64,000 bases of DNA from Dactylosporangium sp040605635 (GTDB taxonomy: Bacteria; Actinomycetota; Actinomycetes; Mycobacteriales; Micromonosporaceae). The position numbers and the translations under genes are program-made. The stretch is taken from the NCBI RefSeq assembly GCF_040605635.1, contig NZ_JBEXDG010000042.1:1-64000 (forward strand). Direction: 5' to 3'. The notes under the pieces are model-generated. The model was not told the origin of the DNA. It saw only the letters and a list, made by a program, of their open reading frames with translations, and searched no databases. Below are positions 8,212-17,452 of this stretch, in pieces; within the stretch, counting starts at the first letter, position 1, and the number at the start of each line of letters is the position of its first letter.

Positions 8212-9321
8212 TCAGGACAGGAAGCTGCCGTACGGACCGGCCAGGATCGCGTTCTTCTGGGCCTGGCTGAAGTGCGTGTTCGGGTAGCTGTAGAAGGACG
8301 CCGACATCGGGGTGCCGTCCGTGGACGTCGAGTCCGGCAGGCCGAAGCCGTGCCCGAGCTCGTGCACCATGCCGCCGTACCAGCGGTTCATCGGGCCGTT
8401 GATGCCGGCGCCGCCGTCGGCGTCGTGGCCGCTGAGCAGGAGCCAGCCGGGGCTCGCGCCGCCGCCGGACTTGCCGGGGTCCTCGGCGCTGATCTCGCCG
8501 ACGATCAGCCAGCGGCTGTCGGGGTTGCCGAGGTTGAAGCGGCGGCGCAGCTCCGCCTGCATGTTGAACACCACGCACCAGTACCGGTCGCCGGTCGGCG
8601 AGCAGTTGGTGTTGATGTACCAGGTGGTGTCGTGCTCGCCGTTGACCGTCTCGACCACCGTGCTGTTGAGCGCGAAGGTCTTGCCGAGCTCCTGGCGGTA
8701 GTAGCGCTGCGCCTCGCGCATCACGTTGGCGATGCCGTCGGGGTAGCGCTGGTCGTACGCCACATCGGTGGGCTTGAGCCAGAAGACCCGCACGGTCTTG
8801 TTGACCGGCCCCGACGGTGACTGCGAGGCACTGGGCGACGACGACCTCGTCGGTGAGGCGCTGGGCGACGGTGACCTCGTCGGTGAGGCGCTCGCGCTCG
8901 GGCCGACGGTGCCGGTGCAGAGCACGTTGTTGAGCCGGAACGCCGTGGGCACCGTGTTCGTGCCGGTCCAGGCGCCGTTGAAGCCGAACGAGGCACTGGC
9001 ACCGGTGCCCACCGCGCCGTTGTAGCCGGCGTTGACCGCCGACACCGCGGCGCCGTTCTGCGTCACCGTGGCGCCCCACGCCTGGGTGACGGTCTGACCG
9101 TTGGCGAAGCTCCAGGTCAGCGTCCAGCCGTTGATCGCGTCACCGAGGTTGGTGACCGCCACGCTCGCGCCGAAGCCGCCCTGCCACTGCGAGCTGATCG
9201 TGTACGTCACCCGGCAGCCGGCAGCGGCGGCGCTGGCCGTCGTGGCGACCACCGCTCCGGTCGCGGCGAGCCCGGCCGTGAGGGTCCCGACCAGGAGCCC
9301 GCGAAGCCCTTGTCGCATCAT
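8212..9321 (-). CDS. Secreted CBM2-linked zinc metallopeptidase
   Basis: A 369-residue secreted protein. A signal peptide (MMRQGLRGLLVGTLTAGLAA, then AVVATTASAAAAG) leads into a family 2 carbohydrate-binding module of about 95 residues (CRVTYTISSQWQGGFGASVA, conserved Trp and the two framing Cys). A Ser/Pro/Thr linker made of repeated units follows, then a peptidase-like domain with HELGHGFGLPD at residues 320-330, the H-E-x-x-H-x-x-x-x-x-D zincin motif, followed by a Met-turn candidate (GTPMSASFYSYP). CBM2 binds cellulose, chitin or xylan, so the protease would be held on insoluble polysaccharide. The frame opens at 9432, but the ATG pair 9321/9318 follows GGAGGAG and starts the signal peptide. 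It is a single gene. Confidence 0.88.
   Translation of the reverse strand: MMRQGLRGLLVGTLTAGLAATGAVVATTASAAAAGCRVTYTISSQWQGGFGASVAVTNLGDAINGWTLTWSFANGQTVTQAWGATVTQNGAAVSAVNAGYNGAVGTGASASFGFNGAWTGTNTVPTAFRLNNVLCTGTVGPSASASPTRSPSPSASPTRSSSPSASQSPSGPVNKTVRVFWLKPTDVAYDQRYPDGIANVMREAQRYYRQELGKTFALNSTVVETVNGEHDTTWYINTNCSPTGDRYWCVVFNMQAELRRRFNLGNPDSRWLIVGEISAEDPGKSGGGASPGWLLLSGHDADGGAGINGPMNRWYGGMVHELGHGFGLPDSTSTDGTPMSASFYSYPNTHFSQAQKNAILAGPYGSFLS
8825..8893 (-). repeat. 30-bp tandem repeat coding the Ser/Pro linker
   Basis: Two nearly identical 30-bp units (8825-8854, 8855-8884) and a partial third encode the SPSASPTRS-type linker between the CBM2 and the peptidase domain. They are in frame, so copy number would change linker length without breaking the protein. 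Confidence 0.75.
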
Positions 9322-9556
9322 CCCACTCCTCCCATCCATCGATTCCGATAGAGCGAGCGTCACGATGCAGACCGAAAACCTTTTCGTCAAGCTGGGCGCC
9401 TTGGTCGAGCGGTCGGCGGGCGAAAGTTTCAACGGCCCGGGCCGCGCTCATGAGGGCCCCTGCCCGGGCCCGCCCGCATCGCAACCGGCGCGGGTCCGCA
9501 CCTCATCGGCCGCACCGGCCCCCGCACGGTGACGGCGGACCGATAGGGTCGTCCGC

Positions 9557-10501
9557 GTGGATCTGGACAACATCGCCGCCCGGCTCGGGGTGGCCGTCGA
9601 GGACGTCGAGCGCGTGCACCGGCTCGCCGGTGACCGGCCGTCGGCGCCGCTGCCCGCCAAGGCCGACGCGCCCGCGATCCTCGACCGGCTCGCGGTGCCG
9701 CCGGACGACGCCGCGGAGATCATGGCCGGCTGGCCCGATCCCGGCGATCCACAGTGGACTCCGGAGCTGCGCTGGCTGCTCGACCGTTCGGTCGCGCTGG
9801 TCGGCGCCGACCTCGGTGGGCACGGCTGGCTGCCGCCCGGTCCGGAGCTGCCGCGCGAGCGGGGCCTCGCCTGGCGCCATCTCTACGTGTACGCGTACCT
9901 GGCCCTGGTCGACGTCGTCATGGGCTACCACCGCGACCACGGCGTCGCCGAGGCCGTGTCCTGGGCGACCCTCGCGGACCTGGGCCGCAACCTCGCGGTC
10001 GACCGGCGGATGCGCGGCGAGGGCTGGCCCGTCATGCAGGCGTGGCTGACCCTGCACGCGCGCGGGGGCCTGTTCGAGCTGGGCCGGCTGCAGCACCAGC
10101 GCGGCGAGACCTCCCTCGACCTGCACATCCCCGACGCCGGACCGCTGAGCGCGGAGGCGGTCACGGCGTCGCTCGACGAGGCCCGCGCGTTCTTCCCGCG
10201 CCACTTCCCCGACGAGCACTACACCGCGTTCTCCTGCGGCTCGTGGCTGCTCGACCCGCAGCTGCTGGAATACCTGCCCGGCGACTCGAACATCGTCCGG
10301 TTCCAGCAGCGCTTCGAGCTGGAGCCCTACGAGGAGCCGGAAGGCCTCGACCCCGACGTCGAGGTGCTGCGCTTCGCCTTCCGCAGCCTGACCACACCCC
10401 TCGACCGGCTCCCGCGCGGCACCGCCCTCCAGCGCGCCGTCATCGACCACCTCCAGGCCGGCCGCCACTGGCACTGGCGCCGCGGCCACTTCCCCATCTG
10501 A
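9557..10501 (+). CDS. Acyltransferase-like (GNAT-related) domain protein
   Basis: A 314-residue soluble protein. It resembles a family annotated as acyltransferase-domain proteins in actinomycetes: an N-terminal helical part (MDLDNIAARLGVAVEDVERV), a central region with WRHLYVYAYLALVDVVMGYHRD and LGRNLAVDRRMRG, and a C-terminal half with LHIPDAG, AFFPRHFPDEHYTAFSCGSW and LLEYLPGDSNIVRFQQRFEL. The last motif set is characteristic of that family, in which a GNAT-like fold is suspected but the substrate is unknown. The start is GTG 9557 with only a weak ribosome binding site. It stands alone and is convergent with the CHAT gene, about 180 bp apart. Confidence 0.65.
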   Translation: MDLDNIAARLGVAVEDVERVHRLAGDRPSAPLPAKADAPAILDRLAVPPDDAAEIMAGWPDPGDPQWTPELRWLLDRSVALVGADLGGHGWLPPGPELPRERGLAWRHLYVYAYLALVDVVMGYHRDHGVAEAVSWATLADLGRNLAVDRRMRGEGWPVMQAWLTLHARGGLFELGRLQHQRGETSLDLHIPDAGPLSAEAVTASLDEARAFFPRHFPDEHYTAFSCGSWLLDPQLLEYLPGDSNIVRFQQRFELEPYEEPEGLDPDVEVLRFAFRSLTTPLDRLPRGTALQRAVIDHLQAGRHWHWRRGHFPI

Positions 10502-10678
10502 GCCGGACCTCGCCGCTCAGCCCGTCAGGTGGTCGCCCCGGCCGACGTCGTCGTCGAGCTCGGCCAGCTCGATGGACCGGTGATACAGCGCGACGATCCC
10601 GGCGGGCCTGCCGTCCAGGTGACGCCGCACCGTCCACTCGTCGGTGTCCACCCGGCGACGGCACGGGCGCCACGAGGC

Positions 10679-13600
10679 TCAGGGTCCGATGTGGACGAAC
10701 GGCGCCCAGGTGCTCGGTCTGGCCGGGTCGGCGTCGCGCCGGCGGCGGGTGGCCGCGTGCAGGGCCGCGGCGGCGGTGTCCGGGCGCAGCTCGCCGTGCA
10801 CGACGACGGTGCGGTAGACGTCCTCGGCGACGGTGGCCGCCGCGTCGTCCCACACCGTCCACAGTGTCCCGATGACGTGCCGCCAGCCGGTGTACTGCAA
10901 CGCCGCCACCAGCGAGATCGCCTCGTCCGGGTTGTGGACGCCGCCGACGGCGGTCTTGCACGCCGACAGGAACGCGAACTCGCCGCCGAACCGGTCGCCG
11001 GCCAGCTCCGCGATCGTGAGCATCCCGTCGTGCAGCGCGAGCCCGCCGCGCGACGGGTCGCCGAGCTGCTGGTCGCCGTGGCAGCTGAAGTGCGCCCAGG
11101 CGTGCCGGCCGAGGGCGGCGCGCACCTCGGCCCGGGTCGCCGCCGGCCCTTCCCGCACCGTGCGCCGCGCCGCGGGGAACAGCGCGGTGAGCAGGTCACG
11201 TTCCCGCGTCACGTTCGGCAGCGGCGGCAGGCCCGGCGTGGCGGGCAGCGCCACGACCAGCATCCTGCTGTCCGCCGGTGGCGCGTCCGCCGTCCTGGCC
11301 TGCAGCAACGATCGCAGCGTCGGCGTGTACGACGAGACGACCCGGTCCAGCACGGTCCGCCCGGCGCCCTCGTCGTGATGGCCGGCCGCGTGGACAGGCA
11401 GGAAACTGAACGGCCCGGTCGGGCACCACCAGACCCGGGTGTGTCCGGGCGGGAGCGCGGCGAGCACCGGCCCGGCGACGTCGTCCCAGAGCCACCGCAG
11501 GGTGGCGTCGATGTCGAGCTCGGCGAAGATGTCCCCGGCCTCGACGGCGAGGAGCGCGGCGAGGTAGGCGTCGGCCCGCGCGGCGACGGCGGCGGCGTCC
11601 AGCCCCGGGAGGCTGATCACCCGCGTCCCGTCGGCGCCGACGAGGAGGGCGTCGCAGCGGGCGGCGGCGGCGTTGAGGAGCACGACGGTGCCCCCGGCCG
11701 CGGCGGCCCGCAGCCGCTCGACGCCCGGCGACCGCAGGAAGTCCTCGAAGCCGGGCAGCGCCCTCGCCTGCCGCACCAGCGCGTCCCACTGCACGGCGAG
11801 ATTCATCCGCCGGTCGATCGCCCCGTCCTCCGCGAGGTTCAGGGCGGCACGGACCGCATCGACGCGGGCGGCGAGCGCCGGGGCGGCCTGCCGCAGGGCG
11901 GTGATGTCGGCGCGGGTCTCCAGCAGCTGCGACCACAGCACCCCACGGCCGTGTTCGAGCAGCTCGACCGCGCGGTCGGGCAGGCCGGCGGCGATCGCGC
12001 AGGCGCACGCCTCCGCGGCGATCCCCGCCCAGCGCCGCAGGAGCCGCTCGCGGCTGGACCGGACGCTCCCCCGCCATGCGACGAAGGGCATCATCGCCAC
12101 CGCCACGGCGTAGGCGTCGACGGCCCGGTCCCACTGTCCGTGCGCGGCCGCGAGGGCACCGGCCCGGGCCCCGGCGGCGATCCGCTCCTGCGGGGTCGCC
12201 GTCGCCATGCCCGCCACGGCGCGCCACAGGTCGAGCGCCGCGTCGAGGTCCGTGGGGTCCGCCGTCCGCGCGAAGCGCCGCTGGAGGCTGTCGGCGAGGG
12301 CGTCGCGGGCGTGCGCCGTCGGCGCGGCCGCCAGGGCCTCGCGGGCCACCGCGACCGCCTCGTCGACGAGTTCCCCCGCGCCTTCGACGATCTTCGCGAG
12401 GAGCACCTTGTTGAGCAGGATCAGGTGGAGGTCCCGGTCCTGGTGCCCGGGGGCCGCGGCGCCGGCCGCCGCGCGGGCGAGGGTGACCGCCTCGTCCAGC
12501 GCCGCCGGGTCGCCGTCGGTGAGGAAGGTGTCGTACAGGGCCGTCGCGAGGTTCCCCAGGTACATCGGGCGGCTCGGATGTCCGGGAAGGGCCACGTCCA
12601 CCGCCGCCCTGGCCAGCTCGACCGCCTCGGCCTGCGCGGTCCGGTCGGCGTCGCCGGGTTCGCGTCCGGCCGTGGCCGCCACCCCCAGGGTCGCGCCGAG
12701 GTTGGTGAGCAGCGTCGCCCGTTCGGGGCCGGCCGGGCCGGCCGCCGCGAGCGCCTCCCGGCCCAGCCGGACCGCCTCGGCGAGATCGGCCGGGTCGCCG
12801 AGGTCGAAGTACCGGTTCCGCAGGTGCACGGTCAGGTTCGACAGGTACCGGGGCCGGTCCGGATGGTCCTCGGCGAAGCCGGCGACGGCCGCCCGGGCGG
12901 CGGCCACGGCACCGTCGAGGTCGGCGCGGTCACCGCCGGCCAGGTACCGCTGCCGCAGCGCGAGCGCCAGGTTGGACCGGTACATGGGCAGATCGCCGTG
13001 ACCGGCGGGCGTGGCCTCGACCGCGGCACGGCCGACGGCGACGGCCTCGTCCACGTCCGCCGGCGACCGCGTCCACTCGGCGCGGTGCCGCAACGCGGTG
13101 GCGAGGTTCGCCATCGGCGCCGCACGGTCGGGGTGCCCGGCGGCGGTCGCGGCCACCGCGGCCCGCCCGGCGGTCACGGCCTCGTCGAGGTCGGCCCGCG
13201 CACCGTGCCGTTCGAACCGCAGCAGCAGCGTGCCGACCAGGTTGGCCAGCGGGATGGCCCGCTGGTCGTCCTGCGCGGCGTCGACCGCGGCCCGGCCGGC
13301 CGTGACGGCCTCGGCGATGTCGGCCGGATCCTGCGTCACCGCGTACCGCAGCCGCAGCGCGATCCCGAGCCCCGACAGCGCCCCCGCCCGGCTCCCCCAC
13401 CGGCCGTCGTCGGCCACCTCCACGGCGGACCGGGCCACGGCGACCGACTCGTCCACATCGGACAGTGCACCGAACCGCGTGAACCGGGAGAGCAGCGCGT
13501 TGGCCAGCCCGACCCGCGCCGGGCTGGGACCACCGGCGACGGCGGCGCGTCCGGCCGTGATCGCCCGGTCCAGGTCGGCGGGGTCCCCGAAGGTGACGGA

Positions 13601-15715
13601 CCGGCACCACAGGGCGGTGGCGAGGTCGCTCATCGACTCCGTCCGGCCCTCCGCGCCGGGGCTGAACAGGTCGACGGCCTGCTGGAGCAGCCCGATCGCC
13701 GTGTCGAGCACGGCCGGGTCGCCGCCGGCGAGGACCCGCTCGAGCAGTTCCGCGCCCTGGCCGCCGCGCAGGTACGCGTAGGCGTCGCCGTCGCTGGGCC
13801 CGACGAGGTCGGCCATCGGGTCGGTCCCGATGCCGGCGTCGCGCTCCAGGACCCTGGCGGCGTCCCGGTCCGCCTCGTCGCCGAAGTGCTCGAACCGGGT
13901 CCGCAGCGCGTGCGCGAGCGCCTGGACCCGCTCGGCGAGCAGGTCCTCGTCGTCCGGGCCGAACCGCAGTGCCGCCTCGGCCGCGCCGACCGCGGTGTCG
14001 AGGTCCTCGCGCCGGCCGGTGCTGCCGAACCTGGTCATGGTCAGATCACTGAGGGCGGCCCAGACGTCCGCGTCGAGCGGGTCGACCCGCGCGGCGCCCC
14101 GCACGCACTCGACCGCCTCGTCGAGGTCCGCGACCCTGCCCGTGGCGGCGAACCGGCGGCGCAGCGCCGACCCGGCCTCCAGGCGGAACCGCACCGCGTC
14201 CGGGCCGTCCGGCGCGGCGGCGACGGCCCGGCGGACCAGCTCGATCGCCTCGTCCCGGTCGGCGGGGGCGCCGGTGGCCTCGAACCGGGCCCACAGCACC
14301 CCGCCCAGCCCGTGCAGCTCCGCCGGCGCCGCGGCGATCGGCCGCCACAACGTGATCGCGTCGTCGAGGTCCGCGATGTCGGCGGTCACGTCGTACCGCT
14401 GCGTCAGGGCACGCACGAGCAGCCCCGGCGACCCGGCGGGTTCCAGGTCCAGGGCGGACCGCCCGACCGCGACGGCCTCGGCCAGGTCGCCGAGGGCACC
14501 GCCGGTCGCGTACCGGGCCAGCAGCGCCCAGCCGAGCTCGGTCAGCGACGCGGCCCGCCGCGGGTGACCTGTGACGGCCGCGGCGAGCCGCAGCGCGTCG
14601 ACCGCCTCGTCGAGGTCGCCGGCCGCGGACCGGGCGCGCAGGGTCCGGGCGAGGTTCACCAGCAGCTGCGGCACGAACGGGTGCTCCGGCGACGCGGCCG
14701 CCACCGCCTCGCGGTGCAGGTCGACCGCCTCGTCCAGGTCCGCCGGGGTGCCGGTGGCGGCCCGGGTGCGCAGCAGACCGGCGAGGCTGTTGCGGAACAC
14801 GGACCAGTCGTGGTGGCCCTCCTCCAGCAGCGCGACGGCGTCTCGGCCGGCGTCGACCGCCGCGTCGAGGTCGGCCGGGTCACCCGTCACCTCGAAGCGG
14901 ATCCCCAGCGCCTGCGACAGGGCGTTGCGGGACTGTGAGCCGTCCAGGTCCCGGACGAGGCCGACGGCGGCGTCGAGGTCCGGCAGCGCACGGTCGGCGA
15001 GGAACCGCTTCACCAGGACCACGCTGAGCTCGTAGGCGCCGCCGTCGTGCGCCGGGTCGTCGTCCGGCACGACGTCCATCGCCTGCTGGAGCACGGCGAC
15101 CGCCTCGTCGAGGTCGGCGCGCCGGCCCCCGCGCTCGAACCGCAGCCGCAGCGTGTTGCCGAGGATGAGCTCCAGCCGCACCCGCAGCTCGTGCCCGGCC
15201 GGCAGCGCCGCCAGGATCCGCCGGCGCAGTGTGACCGCCTCGTCGAGGTCGGCCGGATCGCCGGTGAAGCTGTAGCGCACCGCGAGCATGTCGGCGAGCT
15301 CACTCGGCACGGTGACGGTGATGAGCTCGTCGTCGATGTCCAGCGCCATCAGCCACCGGGCGTTGCCGACGGCGTCGGCGAGGTCGGCGGGATCACCGGC
15401 GAGCAGAAACCGCTCCCAGAGCGCGCTCATCGCGTGGAAGCGGAGGTCGGGCAGGGAGTCATCCGGGGCGGCGTCCGTCGCGTCGCGCACCGCCCGCACC
15501 ATGGCGTCGAGGTCGCCGGGGTCGCCGCTCAGGTCGTACCGCAGCCGCATCCCACCGACGAGCGCCAGGAAATGGTCCCAATGTGCCTCGCCCTCGGTCG
15601 TCGCAAGTGTGCCGCCGAGCGTGCGCAGGGCCTCGTCGAGGGTGTCGAGGTCGCCGTCCTCGCCGGTCAGTGCCTGCATCGCCGCGACGGCCCGGTCCGC
15701 TGCCTCGTCCTGCAC
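10679..15715 (-). CDS. Giant TPR-CHAT protein (predicted repeat-regulated cysteine protease)
   Basis: A 1678-residue protein. Residues 1 to about 1270 are some twenty degenerate TPR-like units of roughly 45-50 residues built around [GD]PADLDEAV...R.AVA...P..HP, alternating with LxNLAxALxxRF. The C-terminal 350 residues form a CHAT (caspase-like, clan CD) domain. The catalytic His is at about 1546 (AHFSCHG) and Cys at about 1586 (FLSACKTAVGG); the family end motif WAPFVHIG is at the C terminus. CHAT proteases are activated through their repeats and cut partner or self proteins, and related proteins act in abortive defence. The GTG start follows GAAGGAG and lies only 13 bp from the stop of the membrane protein upstream, so it is the last gene of a three-gene operon. 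The target is unknown. Confidence 0.92.
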   Translation of the reverse strand: MQDEAADRAVAAMQALTGEDGDLDTLDEALRTLGGTLATTEGEAHWDHFLALVGGMRLRYDLSGDPGDLDAMVRAVRDATDAAPDDSLPDLRFHAMSALWERFLLAGDPADLADAVGNARWLMALDIDDELITVTVPSELADMLAVRYSFTGDPADLDEAVTLRRRILAALPAGHELRVRLELILGNTLRLRFERGGRRADLDEAVAVLQQAMDVVPDDDPAHDGGAYELSVVLVKRFLADRALPDLDAAVGLVRDLDGSQSRNALSQALGIRFEVTGDPADLDAAVDAGRDAVALLEEGHHDWSVFRNSLAGLLRTRAATGTPADLDEAVDLHREAVAAASPEHPFVPQLLVNLARTLRARSAAGDLDEAVDALRLAAAVTGHPRRAASLTELGWALLARYATGGALGDLAEAVAVGRSALDLEPAGSPGLLVRALTQRYDVTADIADLDDAITLWRPIAAAPAELHGLGGVLWARFEATGAPADRDEAIELVRRAVAAAPDGPDAVRFRLEAGSALRRRFAATGRVADLDEAVECVRGAARVDPLDADVWAALSDLTMTRFGSTGRREDLDTAVGAAEAALRFGPDDEDLLAERVQALAHALRTRFEHFGDEADRDAARVLERDAGIGTDPMADLVGPSDGDAYAYLRGGQGAELLERVLAGGDPAVLDTAIGLLQQAVDLFSPGAEGRTESMSDLATALWCRSVTFGDPADLDRAITAGRAAVAGGPSPARVGLANALLSRFTRFGALSDVDESVAVARSAVEVADDGRWGSRAGALSGLGIALRLRYAVTQDPADIAEAVTAGRAAVDAAQDDQRAIPLANLVGTLLLRFERHGARADLDEAVTAGRAAVAATAAGHPDRAAPMANLATALRHRAEWTRSPADVDEAVAVGRAAVEATPAGHGDLPMYRSNLALALRQRYLAGGDRADLDGAVAAARAAVAGFAEDHPDRPRYLSNLTVHLRNRYFDLGDPADLAEAVRLGREALAAAGPAGPERATLLTNLGATLGVAATAGREPGDADRTAQAEAVELARAAVDVALPGHPSRPMYLGNLATALYDTFLTDGDPAALDEAVTLARAAAGAAAPGHQDRDLHLILLNKVLLAKIVEGAGELVDEAVAVAREALAAAPTAHARDALADSLQRRFARTADPTDLDAALDLWRAVAGMATATPQERIAAGARAGALAAAHGQWDRAVDAYAVAVAMMPFVAWRGSVRSSRERLLRRWAGIAAEACACAIAAGLPDRAVELLEHGRGVLWSQLLETRADITALRQAAPALAARVDAVRAALNLAEDGAIDRRMNLAVQWDALVRQARALPGFEDFLRSPGVERLRAAAAGGTVVLLNAAAARCDALLVGADGTRVISLPGLDAAAVAARADAYLAALLAVEAGDIFAELDIDATLRWLWDDVAGPVLAALPPGHTRVWWCPTGPFSFLPVHAAGHHDEGAGRTVLDRVVSSYTPTLRSLLQARTADAPPADSRMLVVALPATPGLPPLPNVTRERDLLTALFPAARRTVREGPAATRAEVRAALGRHAWAHFSCHGDQQLGDPSRGGLALHDGMLTIAELAGDRFGGEFAFLSACKTAVGGVHNPDEAISLVAALQYTGWRHVIGTLWTVWDDAAATVAEDVYRTVVVHGELRPDTAAAALHAATRRRRDADPARPSTWAPFVHIGP

Positions 15716-15728
15716 GGGGCGCGCTCCT

Positions 15729-16613
15729 TCAGCTGGTGAACCGCATTCCCGGCGGCGCGATGCCGCGCCACAGGTAGGTCGTGACCGCCTCGCCGCCGGC
15801 GCGTTCCCGGTCGGGGCTCTCCGGCACCGGCCAGCGCAGCGCCGCGTAGATCAGGTGCCGGTGCAGGTCGAACGCCGCCTGCAGCAGCTGCCCGTACGCC
15901 CTGGCCCGGCCGAGCATCGCGGCGTGGTACGTCACGACGCAGCCGGCGACCGAGACCAGCGGCGCCCACCACGCCGTCCACGTCCAGGCGCTGAACAGCA
16001 GGAACCACAGCCACAGCCGGGCCGCGTCGTCCAGGCTCCGGCGGGCCTCGGTGAGCTCCAGCTGCACGTCCTTGTCCAGGGCGAGCCACAGGTGCGGCCA
16101 GCAGATGACGGGGTCGAGCCCGTACCGCTCGGCGGGCCGGTCCTCGGCGGCACGCAGGATGTTGCCGAGCCGGGTCGGCATGATCCGGTCGACGCCCGGG
16201 AAGTCGTGCAGCCGCTGCTCGGCCGCGGCGAGCCGCAGCGGGTCGACCGGCTCGCCGCGGAACGCCCGCCCCGACAACGCCTGCAGCTGCGCGTCGGCGT
16301 CCTCGTAGCGGCGGCGCTGGAAACGGCGCGGTGCGCGGGTGAGCGGGCCGTAGCCCTCCAGGAGGCGCAGCACCGGCAGCGTCAGCAGCTCGGCGACGAC
16401 CGCCGACCCGGCGATCAGCGACACCGCCGCGGCGAGCAGTGCGACCTGCTCCACCCCGGACAGCGCCCCGATCCGCTCCGACCACCGGTGCCCCCGCGCC
16501 GGCGTCCACAGGGCGAGCAGGCCGCCGGCCCAGAACGCGAACGCCGGCGTCAGCAGCCGCGGCACGAGCTGCTCGGCGAGCCGGTTGCCGACGGTCAGCC
16601 CGAACGGGTTCAC
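15729..16613 (-). CDS. Hypothetical membrane protein in the TPR-CHAT operon
   Basis: A 294-residue protein I do not recognise. Two hydrophobic segments lie near the N terminus (LTPAFAFWAGGLLALW; VALLAAAVSLIAGSAVVAEL), then a soluble stretch of about 110 residues rich in Arg and Leu, then two more hydrophobic segments near residues 200-235 (WLWFLLFSAWTWTAWWAPLV and VSVAGCVVTYHAAML), and a soluble tail. It overlaps the upstream small gene by four bases (ATGA) and is followed after 13 bp by the CHAT gene, so all three are probably translated together. It could be the membrane sensor, anchor or target of the CHAT protease, as membrane partners are frequent in protease-based conflict operons; this is inference. 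Confidence 0.7.
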   Translation of the reverse strand: MNPFGLTVGNRLAEQLVPRLLTPAFAFWAGGLLALWTPARGHRWSERIGALSGVEQVALLAAAVSLIAGSAVVAELLTLPVLRLLEGYGPLTRAPRRFQRRRYEDADAQLQALSGRAFRGEPVDPLRLAAAEQRLHDFPGVDRIMPTRLGNILRAAEDRPAERYGLDPVICWPHLWLALDKDVQLELTEARRSLDDAARLWLWFLLFSAWTWTAWWAPLVSVAGCVVTYHAAMLGRARAYGQLLQAAFDLHRHLIYAALRWPVPESPDRERAGGEAVTTYLWRGIAPPGMRFTS

Positions 16614-16990
16614 GCCGCCGCCCCGTCAGCCACCAGGTCGGCACCGTCGTGCGGGCAGGTGGGGACCGGTCTCGCCACGTCGATGCGGAAGTACTCGTAG
16701 TCGCCGTTCGGGCACACGTACCGCGGCGCGAGCGGCACCCGGGCGACGCCCGGCGGCGGGTGCACACCCCGCTGACCGTCGGCCGGGACGAGCTCCCCGG
16801 CCCGTTGCCGAAGTGCGGGGACGCCACGCACGTAGGTCAGCAGCGGCACGGTGACCCGCTCGCCGCGCCGCCCCCGCTCGACGATGTCCGCCAGCACGGC
16901 GTCGGCGCCGGCCACGGCGCCGGCGTCCAGCAACGTGGGCAGCTCCTCCCGCAACCGCTGCGCAAGCTCGACGGACACCGCGTCGTCCAT
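16610..16990 (-). CDS. Small zinc-ribbon-like protein, first gene of the TPR-CHAT operon
   Basis: A 126-residue protein. The N-terminal 70 residues are predicted helical (ELAQRLREELPTLLDAG, LADIVERGRRGERVTVPLL). The C-terminal part carries two Cys-Pro knuckles 20 residues apart (YVCPNGDYEYF and PVPTCPHDGADLV) that look like a minimal ribbon; only two cysteines plus a histidine are present, so metal binding is uncertain. Similar short ribbons occur next to effector-associated genes in actinomycete conflict loci. The ATG at 16990 has GAGGGGGG ahead of it. The stop overlaps the start of the membrane gene by four bases. Confidence 0.65.
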   Translation of the reverse strand: MDDAVSVELAQRLREELPTLLDAGAVAGADAVLADIVERGRRGERVTVPLLTYVRGVPALRQRAGELVPADGQRGVHPPPGVARVPLAPRYVCPNGDYEYFRIDVARPVPTCPHDGADLVADGAAA

Positions 16991-17190
16991 CCGGCCCCCC
17001 TCAGAGCACCAACCGCGGCGCCCAATCTATCGCCGGCGCGCCCGCACGGTCACGCCCCGGAACCGTCGGATGCCGGTCAGCACCCGTAGGTGGCCGGGAT
17101 CCGGGGGTGGCCCGGGGCGTTCCCCGATGCCCGGGCGGCTCCCCGGCGGCGACAGTTGAACGGTCGAACACGAATGGAAGGAGCGACGCG

Positions 17191-17451
17191 ATGGAGACCG
17201 TTCACGGCACGATGCGGCAGCACGACCTGGTGCGGCCGGAGCAGGGGCGGGTGCTCGGCGGGGTCTGCGCCGGGCTGGGGCGGCGGTTCGGGATCGACCC
17301 GTGGCCGGCGCGGCTGCTGTTCGGCCTGGTCCTGCTGGCGATCCCGGGGACGCAGATCCTCATCTACCCGATCCTGTGGATCATCATGCCGGCCGAGGTG
17401 ACGGCGAAGGTCGCCGAGCAGCCGGTTGAGCCGACACTGACGAGCGTCTGA
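17191..17451 (+). CDS. PspC domain membrane protein
   Basis: An 86-residue protein with the PspC signature: QGRVLGGVCAGLGRRFGIDP followed by a hydrophobic span (RLLFGLVLLAIPGTQILIYP) and ILWIIMPAE. PspC proteins are small inner-membrane components of envelope-stress responses; in actinomycetes many stand alone, as here. The ATG at 17191 has a strong GGAAGGAG 7-8 bp upstream. The stop lies one base from the stop of the convergent hypothetical gene, leaving no room for a separate terminator. Confidence 0.92.
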   Translation: METVHGTMRQHDLVRPEQGRVLGGVCAGLGRRFGIDPWPARLLFGLVLLAIPGTQILIYPILWIIMPAEVTAKVAEQPVEPTLTSV

Positions 17452-17452
17452 G

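Noticed and set aside
10529..14938. 1469-codon plus-strand open frame opposite the TPR-CHAT gene
   Set aside because: It mirrors the codon periodicity of the real gene; composition is Arg/Gly-rich with no domain, and the minus strand carries a clear CHAT active site.
15729..16613. Gasdermin-like pore protein as partner of the CHAT protease
   Set aside because: CHAT-type proteases often activate gasdermins, but this protein has four hydrophobic segments and no gasdermin-like N-terminal beta structure that I can see.
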